Below the pieces are notes generated by a model. The model was not told the origin of the DNA. It saw only the letters and a list, made by a program, of their open reading frames with translations, and ran no database searches. A stretch of DNA of 64,000 nt from Anabaena azotica FACHB-119 (GTDB taxonomy: Bacteria > Cyanobacteriota > Cyanobacteriia > Cyanobacteriales > Nostocaceae), in the NCBI RefSeq assembly GCF_014697625.1, contig NZ_JACJSG010000012.1, positions 113,796-177,795 of the forward strand, in the 5' to 3' direction. This document shows, piece after piece, positions 20,512 through 28,213 of the stretch (its first letter is position 1; each line of letters begins with the position of its first letter). A program made the translations under genes and the position numbers.

Positions 20512-20762
20512 ACTAATTGTGGCGCAGTAGTCAAAAAAACTCTATCTACAAGAACTCATGTTTGTAAATGCGGATTTGTGATGGATAGAGATTGGAACGC
20601 AGCGATCAACATTCTGAAACTAGCCTTGGGTACTACGGGTCAGGTAGGAACCTGGATCTATGATCCGAACGCTACCCTTCGGGAACGCCAAGGGCGAACA
20701 GGAGATTCGACCTCTACTCATGCTCTTTGAAATCTTGTGTGAGCAAGTTGGGTCTATGAATG
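20482..20762 (+). pseudogene. tnpB C-terminal remnant (IS200/IS605 group), frameshifted
   Basis: Encodes the end of a TnpB nuclease: the second half of the zinc ribbon (NCGAVVKKTLSTRTHVCKCG) and the third RuvC motif region DRDWNAAINILK, then GTWIYDPNA. The frame then carries a foreign in-frame insert (TLRERQGRT, from about 20669-20697, a palindromic dispersed repeat containing CCCTTCGGGAACGCC) before GDSTSTHAL and a stop at 20728-20730. A shift of one base restores EQVGSMNEESPHL, the usual ending, up to the TAG near 20782. The N-terminal three quarters is absent. Not functional. Confidence 0.85.
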
Positions 20763-20765
20763 AAG

Positions 20766-20790
20766 AATCTCCGCACTTATAGCGGAGATT
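20766..20790. terminator. 9-bp perfect hairpin between tnpB remnant and cyclase gene
   Basis: AATCTCCGC (20766-20774) and GCGGAGATT (20782-20790) form a perfect stem with a 7-base loop. It is the expected position of an IS200/IS605 right-end hairpin, and it lies directly downstream of the cyclase stop on the minus strand, where it could also act as a transcription stop. Confidence 0.55.
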
Positions 20791-20791
20791 G

Positions 20792-22687
20792 TCAAAATCC
20801 TAAAGGTTGTCCGAGGTGATAGGTTTCTTCAGGTTTTAGCCGCATATGCAAGCCTCTATCTAGCTGATCGTACCAGGCGATGACAGCCAAAGAGTTAGAA
20901 ATGCGATTAGTGGCCGTAACACCACCAATGCCAACAGCATGATCTCTTAGTACCCGGAGGAGCATTTCTTTATCAAAGATACCTAACTCGTCAATTTGCG
21001 ATCGATGAATCATGTCTTCTAGGCTTGCTAGGTTTTGATTCAAACCTGCCCAGTAGCGTTCATTGTAATCGCATTTGTACTTTCTGGTGCGGATGGGTTC
21101 AGGAAGGATGCCTTGCATAGCCATCTGGAATACAGGTCGCTTCATTGAGGGGTTTTCACGTAGCTCAAGAGGAAGAGCCAGACCAAAAGTTAACAAACGG
21201 GGGTCAAGAAAAGGTTGAGAGTTGGTCATCCCCAAAGGTGCTGCTAGAAACCATGATACCCAATCGCCCGCGCACCCTTGCAACACAGTCGGAATATAGC
21301 GGTGTTCCAGTGGGTAAGAAAATAACTGCTTGATCATCTGCTGACTCTTGCTTGGCAAGTCGTAAGCGTCAGCAAAAGTTGGTTTCAGCCACGGCGGAAT
21401 GGAATATTTGCCCAAATTATCTGGCCATTTGCCCCAGTTTCGCCGCAGCAATATGTCAATTCCCGCACGAAGATGAAGGGGTAAAACAGGCTCCAAGGCA
21501 TACTCCCACAAAATTGACCAAAGGCTCGCATTGAGCGCCTCAGCCCAGCGACGGGCTTCATGAAGCGCACGCAACCATTGGCGACGGAAAATAAAATCTG
21601 CCAGATAAAACTGATTACCTTCAAAGACAAGCTCCTCGCCGAAACCCGTCAGAATTGTACTCGCGCCAAGATTGTAGGCTGCGTCATTCAACAACTTCCA
21701 AAAAGATATCTGGTGGAGAAAGGCAAAGGGTTCATCGTGGAAGGGAAGGTCATCTTGAAACCACTCAAAATCTAATATGGTGTCAACGTGGATAAAGTGT
21801 GGCTTAATCGGCCCACCTTGGTTCACAATCATGTCGATATATCGTCTTTCACCAACCAAGCTTGGTAATTGATAGTCTATCGATAGAGTATGCAGCCATT
21901 TTACGGACTCCTCACTCTCAAACAAGTCGCGTGCCAGACAAACCACGGCGGAGCTATCCATACCGCCAGAAAGGTGTGCAGCGATCGTCCCACGATGCGA
22001 TCGCTGTTCGATGGCAGCTCGCAATCGTTGCGTCATAGCCTCGGCTGCTTCTGGTAAAGTGATGCCCTTGAGATCGGGGGCTTGTTTTAACCAATCCCAT
22101 TCCCACAGCAACTCGATCGCACCATTGGAATACAACTTCTGCATGGTTCCGGGGCGGATACGTTGGCAAGGCTCCAGTGCTGTCTGTTCAAGCGGCATTT
22201 CATTTCGATGACAGGGTGCCATCAAGTGAGCAGCAAGAAAATCCAGATTGGGAGAAATTCCCGATATCTGGGAACCCAGGGACAGCAGACTGGTACTGAC
22301 GCGGATAATTTTGTTGACGCATACCCAATACAACGGCCAATGCCCCATCGGATCACGCATTACCACTAGGCATTGTTGAGAAAGTTCCCAAAGTACAAGG
22401 GAAAATTCGCCTTGCAATCTTTGTAGCCCATATGTGCCTTCACAGCAGAACAGTTCCAGAATTAACTCCGCATCTGTCAGGTTTCTCACATCCCGTTTAT
22501 GGGAAAGTAGCATATTAAGTTCTTCTCGATAATGGAGTTGTCCCATCAAGACAACAGCCAAACTTTCTTGCTCATTTTTGGCGTGGGAAACTAATGGCTC
22601 ACTATGACGACTGCTCCTGCCGGGATCAAACAAGTGGTATTCAACTTCTCCACTATTGCTGAGAATGACATTAAATCCTGCTCGCAC
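20792..22687 (-). CDS. lasso-peptide cyclase (asparagine synthetase-like, C protein)
   Basis: A 631-residue asparagine synthetase B homologue. The N-terminal glutaminase-like domain (about 1-190) lacks the Cys2 nucleophile (it starts MRAGFNV), so it should not use glutamine. The synthetase domain has the PPi-loop SGGMDSSA at 240-247 and the downstream LTGFGEELVFEG. Such Cys2-less homologues beside a B protein and a small precursor are macrolactam synthetases (McjC type): they adenylate an Asp/Glu side chain of the precursor and join it to the free N terminus. It follows the B1-B2 gene by 117 bp on the same strand. The product's ring chemistry is inference from context. Confidence 0.87.
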   Translation of the reverse strand: MRAGFNVILSNSGEVEYHLFDPGRSSRHSEPLVSHAKNEQESLAVVLMGQLHYREELNMLLSHKRDVRNLTDAELILELFCCEGTYGLQRLQGEFSLVLWELSQQCLVVMRDPMGHWPLYWVCVNKIIRVSTSLLSLGSQISGISPNLDFLAAHLMAPCHRNEMPLEQTALEPCQRIRPGTMQKLYSNGAIELLWEWDWLKQAPDLKGITLPEAAEAMTQRLRAAIEQRSHRGTIAAHLSGGMDSSAVVCLARDLFESEESVKWLHTLSIDYQLPSLVGERRYIDMIVNQGGPIKPHFIHVDTILDFEWFQDDLPFHDEPFAFLHQISFWKLLNDAAYNLGASTILTGFGEELVFEGNQFYLADFIFRRQWLRALHEARRWAEALNASLWSILWEYALEPVLPLHLRAGIDILLRRNWGKWPDNLGKYSIPPWLKPTFADAYDLPSKSQQMIKQLFSYPLEHRYIPTVLQGCAGDWVSWFLAAPLGMTNSQPFLDPRLLTFGLALPLELRENPSMKRPVFQMAMQGILPEPIRTRKYKCDYNERYWAGLNQNLASLEDMIHRSQIDELGIFDKEMLLRVLRDHAVGIGGVTATNRISNSLAVIAWYDQLDRGLHMRLKPEETYHLGQPLGF

Positions 22688-22804
22688 ATTTATATCCTTC
22701 TGTGTAAATTAGTTCACATATTTACCCGCATTAAGCGTAGTTTTGATTCTCTGCCCCATGAGAAGAAGTCGTAAAACTATGCACTGCCAACTGTCTCAGT
22801 AGTT

Positions 22805-23644
22805 TTAGTTGTACCGTGCTACGGGAGTAAATTGCTCACAGTGATCAACATCATCTGTTAATACCCTATCTGCACACTCAACCCAAGCGTGTCCTCGGAA
22901 AGGATAACAATTAATCCCCACAACCAGTGTTGGTGAATAGTCATAAACAGCTTGCAAAAGGTAATAGCCCACAAGGGCGCGTTCCTTGCACGTTACAGGA
23001 AATAATAGCTTGCGGGCAGCGATCGCGCGAACAACATGATCCACTGCAACAATAATTTCCATAGAATTTGCCACAACTTGTTTTTTTGGATGGTCGGGTT
23101 GTTGCTTGAATATAATCAGGCTGCGCTTCCAGCCTAGCAATCTTAGACTGAACCATGCCAAGGTGAGAAGAATACTCACCTGAAAACGACTCGGTTGTTT
23201 AGATCCAAGTGCTAACCTGTTAATCTTAGTTATCAACCGCAAGGGTATCAAAAATAGCAAATTCTGCAACCATTCAGTCCAGTTGACTATGGTGAGCAGG
23301 AAAGCGTGGAAGCCAGAGCTTTGTGCCAAAGAAGTTGAGCTAATTAAGTGCTTCTTGTGCAACTGTTTCAAGAGAGCCTCTAAGTCCTGCTCAATTTGCT
23401 TTGCAGGTGCATTATATTCGCCCGTCAGGTGTGTTATTGCAGTGTTCGTTCCGTATTCGAGGGTAAGAGCCAGCATTTTTGAGCCGATAGTATCTAATCC
23501 AAAAAACCGACCTCGATCAAAATCCAACACTGTTCCGTAATCGGGACTGATGAAAAAAATTACGTCTTCATTGAGACAGATTGAACCATTTCCACCTGTC
23601 AAAATGCGTGACTGTCTCTGGAGCGCTGGCGATTGTACCATCAT
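22805..23644 (-). CDS. fused RRE (PqqD-like) and lasso leader peptidase (B1-B2)
   Basis: A 279-residue two-domain protein. Residues about 20-100 form a PqqD-like RiPP recognition element (LNEDVIFFISPDYGTVLDFDRGRFFGLD...LTGEYNAPAKQIEQDLEALL) that would bind the precursor leader. After a hydrophobic linker (about 112-175), residues 190-279 form a transglutaminase-like B2 protease domain with Cys219 in TCKERALVGYYLL, His252 in GHAWVE and Asp264 in VLTDD, the expected Cys-His-Asp triad. It would remove the leader before ring closure by the adjacent cyclase. Separate B1 and B2 genes are common in actinobacteria; fused forms are known from proteobacteria. Confidence 0.9.
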   Translation of the reverse strand: MMVQSPALQRQSRILTGGNGSICLNEDVIFFISPDYGTVLDFDRGRFFGLDTIGSKMLALTLEYGTNTAITHLTGEYNAPAKQIEQDLEALLKQLHKKHLISSTSLAQSSGFHAFLLTIVNWTEWLQNLLFLIPLRLITKINRLALGSKQPSRFQVSILLTLAWFSLRLLGWKRSLIIFKQQPDHPKKQVVANSMEIIVAVDHVVRAIAARKLLFPVTCKERALVGYYLLQAVYDYSPTLVVGINCYPFRGHAWVECADRVLTDDVDHCEQFTPVARYN

Positions 23645-24006
23645 CTTTCTAATGGTGTTTTGAAGACAGTATATCTTTTGTTAAGCAAGCAACTAATTAA
23701 ACATAGCGGCACGCTAGTTTATGCAGTGCCGCTTTGAGTTAGGTTTTCTTTCCTATGGACTCAAAAAATCACAACCAATTTCCACTATGGGTTTAATGAC
23801 AATACTATCTGGAAATTTTTGCGTTTTTTGAGGTGACTAAGCAAGCATTATCTAAATGCTTAGGACTTACGCAACTGGTATATTTTTTCTGTAGGGTGTG
23901 TGACTGGCGAAAATATTTGAAGATGGTAATGAGACTAGTAGCGTCACGCACCAACCATCAATTGTGACACTTGCGTAAGTCCTGATGCTCTTTAAAACTC
24001 TCAGTC
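23645..24006. other. spacer between precursor and B gene, holds a MITE
   Basis: 362 bp separate the precursor stop from the B1-B2 start. The middle is a complete family-A element (23862-23983). The remainder, AT-rich, may hold a promoter or processing site for the B and C genes, but I cannot place one. Confidence 0.5.
23862..23983. mobile_element. repeat family A copy with perfect 13-bp terminal repeats
   Basis: AGGACTTACGCAA at 23862-23874 and TTGCGTAAGTCCT at 23971-23983 are perfect inverted terminal repeats. Inside is a GTAGGGTGTGTGAC / CGTCACGCACC imperfect pair, as in the other family-A copies. 122 bp, non-coding, sitting inside the lasso-type operon. Confidence 0.85.
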
Positions 24007-24201
24007 TTAATAACGTCTGGCGTAGCCACCATCCCAAGAACCTGATACGTAAGTATCTTGAACCATGTCTAATGATCTCAAGTCACGCACCGCAGGCTTA
24101 CGATATTCCCGCTTTGTGTCGGATATGGATCTGTTCACCTCGGTTTCTGACTCAACAGGATTTGCTAAATCGTTATCAGGAAGGAAATTGCTATTAGTCA
24201 T
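24007..24201 (-). CDS. lasso-type RiPP precursor peptide (A protein)
   Basis: A 64-residue peptide with a polar leader and short core-like tail. The leader holds Y33-R-K-P36, matching the YxxP recognition motif bound by RRE domains, followed by Val38, Leu41, Leu44 spacing. The tail is DTYVSGSWDGGYARRY (49-64). Thr50 is the only candidate for the conserved leader Thr and Asp57 the only possible ring acceptor in the tail. A strong ribosome site (AAAGGAGA, six bases before the ATG) fixes the start. It lies upstream of the B and C genes on the same strand and divergent from the exporter. Core boundaries are uncertain; see findings. Confidence 0.82.
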   Translation of the reverse strand: MTNSNFLPDNDLANPVESETEVNRSISDTKREYRKPAVRDLRSLDMVQDTYVSGSWDGGYARRY

Positions 24202-24710
24202 GTCTTTCTCCTTTCATAAAAAATGGTAATAATTCACCACTGAATTACAGATGCTTCATCAGAATTCAATTCACGCAACAAGCTCATTACTACTATTAAA
24301 ATAATTCTGATGCTTATACATTTTTTCTGATAAAGCTTTGGAACTACTTTCTAGTTCTTACCTTCTTTTAATAAAGAAAGATATTATTTTAATTGGTCTA
24401 TAGTTAGATTAATAATATCTTTCCTTAGATGGAGCTAATATTTTTTTATTTGATTATACTTGTGATCTGATTTGAGGATGGGATTTTATCAGAAATAAAT
24501 TATCTACATCTGTGGGGAGGTTTAGACAGACATCCCACCATATATTCAAAACATACAAGATGCCCATTCCACAAAAAATGGGAATATTTTGGGTTTGTAA
24601 ATCGCAGTAACTTTAGTAAGTTAGCATGAATATATCGAACTATATTAAGCGATATAAGATTACTAGAATCGCACTTATTTGAGAAATAATTACTGATTGA
24701 TTTTCTAGAA
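24202..24710. promoter_or_regulatory. divergent promoter region of the lasso-type cluster
   Basis: 509 bp of AT-rich DNA between the divergent starts of the precursor and the ABC exporter. It must contain both promoters. The only site I can place is the precursor's Shine-Dalgarno sequence just upstream of 24201; the exporter ATG has no obvious one. No hairpin or operator stands out. Confidence 0.4.
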
Positions 24711-26552
24711 ATGTCACCACTTTATTTAAGTTTATTTCAAGCTTTTAAACGTAGTGTATTGATGTTATTCCAGGCAGCACCAAAGGAATTACGTAATATC
24801 ACCTTACTAACTTTGGCTAGCAGTGCTTTTCCACCATTAGTTCTTTTGTTTAACAAAATTATTATTAATGAAATTTCTAATCTTTTAGCAAGAGGAGCGG
24901 CAGCAAACCCAATTGCTCTAATTTTTCAGAAACCGCTTTTACTTTGGACTATTGGAGGAGTAGTACTACTCAATCTATTCAGTGATTCAATCAACACAAT
25001 TGTTAGTTTTATATTTACCTCACTACGTGACCGTGTTCAAGGTTTTGTTCAAGGGCGTGTTTTCCATAAAGTTGCCAATTATGAAAATATAGCATTATTT
25101 GAAAATCCTGAACTTTTAAACATAGTTCAATTAGCTGAAAAAGGAGTGCAAAAGCTAGAGCAACTATCGTTTATTATGATTACTACGTTAAATGGTATTT
25201 TCATATTGATTCCTAGCATTTTATTATCTTGGTCAATTACTTGGTGGATACCATTAATTTTACTCGCTTCTTTAATTCCTGCAATTTATGTAGAATTAAA
25301 GTATCGAAAACAATGTTGGGAGGTCGAAAACACTCAAGCTAGTATTAATCGTGAAATGAACTTGTATAAGGACGTATTAATGGGTGATAGTTATGCAAAA
25401 GAGTTGCGATTATTTCATTTACAAAATTTACTATTGGAGCGGTGGCAAAGTCTTTTCAAGCGAATGTTTATAAAAATGGAGCAAGTGCGGCAAAAAGGTA
25501 CTGCTATTGTATTTTTCTGGTCAACATTTAGTGGAGCAGGGGTAGCATTACCTTTTGTTTATATAGTAATAGAAGTATTACGGGGTGTATATACATTAGG
25601 TGATTTAGCACTCTATACTGGATTAATTTTACAATTGCGTCAAAGTTTATATTTACTTATTAGCAGTGGCTCAGATTTATATAATACAGTTCTCAGTACT
25701 ACTCCAATCTTCCAACTATTAGACCTACAACCTCAATTTATTAAAAATAATAAATTTAATCTAAATACATTAAAAAAAACAGTTAATAAAAATTTAATGG
25801 GTATACATATTAAGAATGTATCTTTTTCTTATTTGGGAAATAACAAACAAATTATTGATAACATTAATCTAACAATTCAACCAAATGAAATGATTGCACT
25901 GGTTGGAGAAAATGGTGCAGGTAAGACTACACTTGCAAAATTACTTTGTTGCTTATATTATCCTACAAGTGGTGAAATTCTGTGGAATGGTCGAGACTTG
26001 CGTAGTTTAGATTTGAATGAAATCTATTCACGCATTACTGTAGTGATGCAAGATTACGCTCGATTTCCAACTACATTACGTGAAAATGTGGGCTTTGGAT
26101 ACTTACCTTCCTTGCATGATGATACTGCCATTAGAGATGCTATTAATCAAGCAGGCATGGCCAAGGAAGTTGAGTATTTAGCACAAGGACTAGAAACGCT
26201 GTTGGGTAAACAGTTAGAAACAGGCGTTGATTTATCAGGAGGTCAGTGGCAGAGGATTGCGATCGCTCGTGCTTTAATGCGAATATCTTCTTCAGAACTA
26301 TTAATTTTTGACGAGCCTACAGCTGCTCTTGATCCAAAAACAGAGCATGAAATTTACAATATTTTCCGCAATATTGCCTCTAATCGGATTGCTATTGTCG
26401 TTAGCCATCGTTTAGCTTTAGCTAGGTTAGCAGACCGTATTGTTGTAATGGAAAAAGGCAGAATTATTGAAGTCGGAACACACGATGAACTAATGGGATT
26501 AGGTGGACAGTACTCTCTCATGTTCAACCGTCAAGCCAGTAGTTATCAGTAA
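24711..26552 (+). CDS. ABC transporter, probable RiPP exporter (D protein)
   Basis: A 613-residue half-transporter: membrane domain (about 1-330, six hydrophobic segments) and ATPase domain (about 365-605) with Walker A VGENGAGKTTLAKLL near residue 397-405, signature VDLSGGQWQR near 507-515, Walker B LLIFDEPTAALDP and the H-loop VVSHRL. There is no N-terminal C39 peptidase, so it would export an already processed peptide, like McjD-type exporters that also give immunity. It is divergent from the precursor gene and is the last cluster gene on this side. Its codons are AT-rich relative to the cyclase. Substrate assignment rests on context. Confidence 0.85.
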   Translation: MSPLYLSLFQAFKRSVLMLFQAAPKELRNITLLTLASSAFPPLVLLFNKIIINEISNLLARGAAANPIALIFQKPLLLWTIGGVVLLNLFSDSINTIVSFIFTSLRDRVQGFVQGRVFHKVANYENIALFENPELLNIVQLAEKGVQKLEQLSFIMITTLNGIFILIPSILLSWSITWWIPLILLASLIPAIYVELKYRKQCWEVENTQASINREMNLYKDVLMGDSYAKELRLFHLQNLLLERWQSLFKRMFIKMEQVRQKGTAIVFFWSTFSGAGVALPFVYIVIEVLRGVYTLGDLALYTGLILQLRQSLYLLISSGSDLYNTVLSTTPIFQLLDLQPQFIKNNKFNLNTLKKTVNKNLMGIHIKNVSFSYLGNNKQIIDNINLTIQPNEMIALVGENGAGKTTLAKLLCCLYYPTSGEILWNGRDLRSLDLNEIYSRITVVMQDYARFPTTLRENVGFGYLPSLHDDTAIRDAINQAGMAKEVEYLAQGLETLLGKQLETGVDLSGGQWQRIAIARALMRISSSELLIFDEPTAALDPKTEHEIYNIFRNIASNRIAIVVSHRLALARLADRIVVMEKGRIIEVGTHDELMGLGGQYSLMFNRQASSYQ

Positions 26553-26896
26553 TATGTTTTGTCGTAATTTTTCTATATTTTTCTCAGTTTTAAATATTCT
26601 CTGTCGTATTTTCTGTGATTTTACATCAGAGACATATAGTATAACTAATTACAGATATGACCTTTATCAGCCATCTGTTTTAACTAATTAGTTAATCAAT
26701 AGTTGGTGATTCACCTTCACAACTTTCTCACATTCTTTACCTAATATTTTGAAGATAAGTATCATCTTTAATCTTTTGTGAATCAAATAAATTTTTCTTT
26801 TATAAAATAGGGATTTAAAGAGTAAAACAATATTTCCTGATATTTACGCTAACTATGGATTGTTGTATTTATCAGCCATATTTGGAGGCTGTACCA
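26553..26896. other. intergenic region, no gene seen
   Basis: 344 bp of AT-rich spacer between the exporter and the ATPase gene. Nothing recognisable except the Shine-Dalgarno site GGAGG at 26884-26888, which belongs to the next gene. Confidence 0.4.
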
Positions 26897-28213
26897 ATGT
26901 TAGATACAGTTCAGTTATTTCGAGAAACCAACCCCGCTAAACCTCTGGCTGTGGAAAGGAGGGAAGACAGAAGTTATTATATTGACTTTTCTTCTGTACG
27001 TGGTGGTCGTATTATTGAAAAATTAAAAAACAAAATTGCATTATTTTCGCCTAATGAACCTACCTGTGAATTATTTACAGGGCATATTGGCTGTGGTAAA
27101 TCTACAGAACTGTTAAGACTAAAAGCCGAGCTAGAACAAGAAGGATTCTACGTTGTTTATTTTGAGTCAGATCAAGATTTGGATATAGATGATGTTGATA
27201 TTGGAGATATATTACTAGTTATTGCCCGCAGAGTGAGCGCAAATTTGGAAAATAGTGACATTTCTCTCCATTCTGGTTACTTTGAAAACCTATTTCGAGA
27301 AATTCAAGACATTTTAAACCTCCTTTCCTTTGATGTTTCTGAGGTCGCAGTTGGGGGTGCATTGTCTGTAGGAATGGCTCAAATTACTGCCCAAGTTAAA
27401 GCAAGTCCTAGAGCGCGTGATAAATTAAGAAGTTTTTTAGAACCGCAAACTAATAGCATTATTGATGCTATTAACCAAGAACTGTTGGAACCTGCAATTA
27501 AAACATTAAAACACCACGGCAAAAAGGGACTAGTGGTAATTGTTGATAACCTAGACCGTATCACTCCTTCGCCAAAAGCGTGGGGTCGTCCTCAACCTGA
27601 GTATTTATTTATAGACCGTGGAGAACAATTACGCAGATTGCACTGTCACTTGGTATACACCATTCCTTTAGGGTTACGTTTTTCGACTGACTATGGAATT
27701 TTGACCCAACGCTTTCTGGTAGATCCTAAAGTTTTACCGATGGTACCTGTAAAGTGGCGCGATGGCACAGAACACAAACAAGGTATGGCGTTACTGCGAC
27801 AAATGATTTTAGCTAGAGCGTTTCCTTATTTTGAACCTGAGCAGCGTCTTCAGAAAATCACAGAAATTTTTGATAGTCCTGAAACATTAGATCGCCTGTG
27901 TCGGGTTAGCGGTGGTCATGTCAGAAATGTGCTGCGGTTCCTCAATGAATGTATTCAACTGGAAATGATATTACCCCTTTCTCGTGAGGTTCTTGAACAA
28001 GTAATTAGGATAGAACGTAATAATCGTACCCTGGGTATTTCTGATGACAAATGGGAGCTATTGCGACAAGTACACCAATACAAGAAGGTTATTGATGTTA
28101 GTAGCTATCAAACTTTAATTCGGGGACGATTGATTTATGAATATTATGACCAAGTAGATCCTTGGTTTGATGTTAATCCAATTTTGATAGAAGCGAAGGA
28201 GTTTCAGCTATGA
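26897..28213 (+). CDS. AAA/STAND-like P-loop ATPase, first gene of a coupled pair
   Basis: The preferred start is the ATG at 26897 (MLDTVQLFRETNP), eight bases after GGAGG; a longer frame opens at 26855 without such a site. The 438-residue product has Walker A GHIGCGKST at residues 62-70 and Walker B GLVVIVDNLDRI near 225. The C-terminal part (RVSGGHVRNVLRFLNECIQLE) resembles a sensor/winged-helix region of AAA-type ATPases. I do not know a named family with assigned function. Its stop overlaps the start of the 1384-residue protein by four bases (ATGA), so the two are made together and probably act together. Confidence 0.8.
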   Translation: MLDTVQLFRETNPAKPLAVERREDRSYYIDFSSVRGGRIIEKLKNKIALFSPNEPTCELFTGHIGCGKSTELLRLKAELEQEGFYVVYFESDQDLDIDDVDIGDILLVIARRVSANLENSDISLHSGYFENLFREIQDILNLLSFDVSEVAVGGALSVGMAQITAQVKASPRARDKLRSFLEPQTNSIIDAINQELLEPAIKTLKHHGKKGLVVIVDNLDRITPSPKAWGRPQPEYLFIDRGEQLRRLHCHLVYTIPLGLRFSTDYGILTQRFLVDPKVLPMVPVKWRDGTEHKQGMALLRQMILARAFPYFEPEQRLQKITEIFDSPETLDRLCRVSGGHVRNVLRFLNECIQLEMILPLSREVLEQVIRIERNNRTLGISDDKWELLRQVHQYKKVIDVSSYQTLIRGRLIYEYYDQVDPWFDVNPILIEAKEFQL

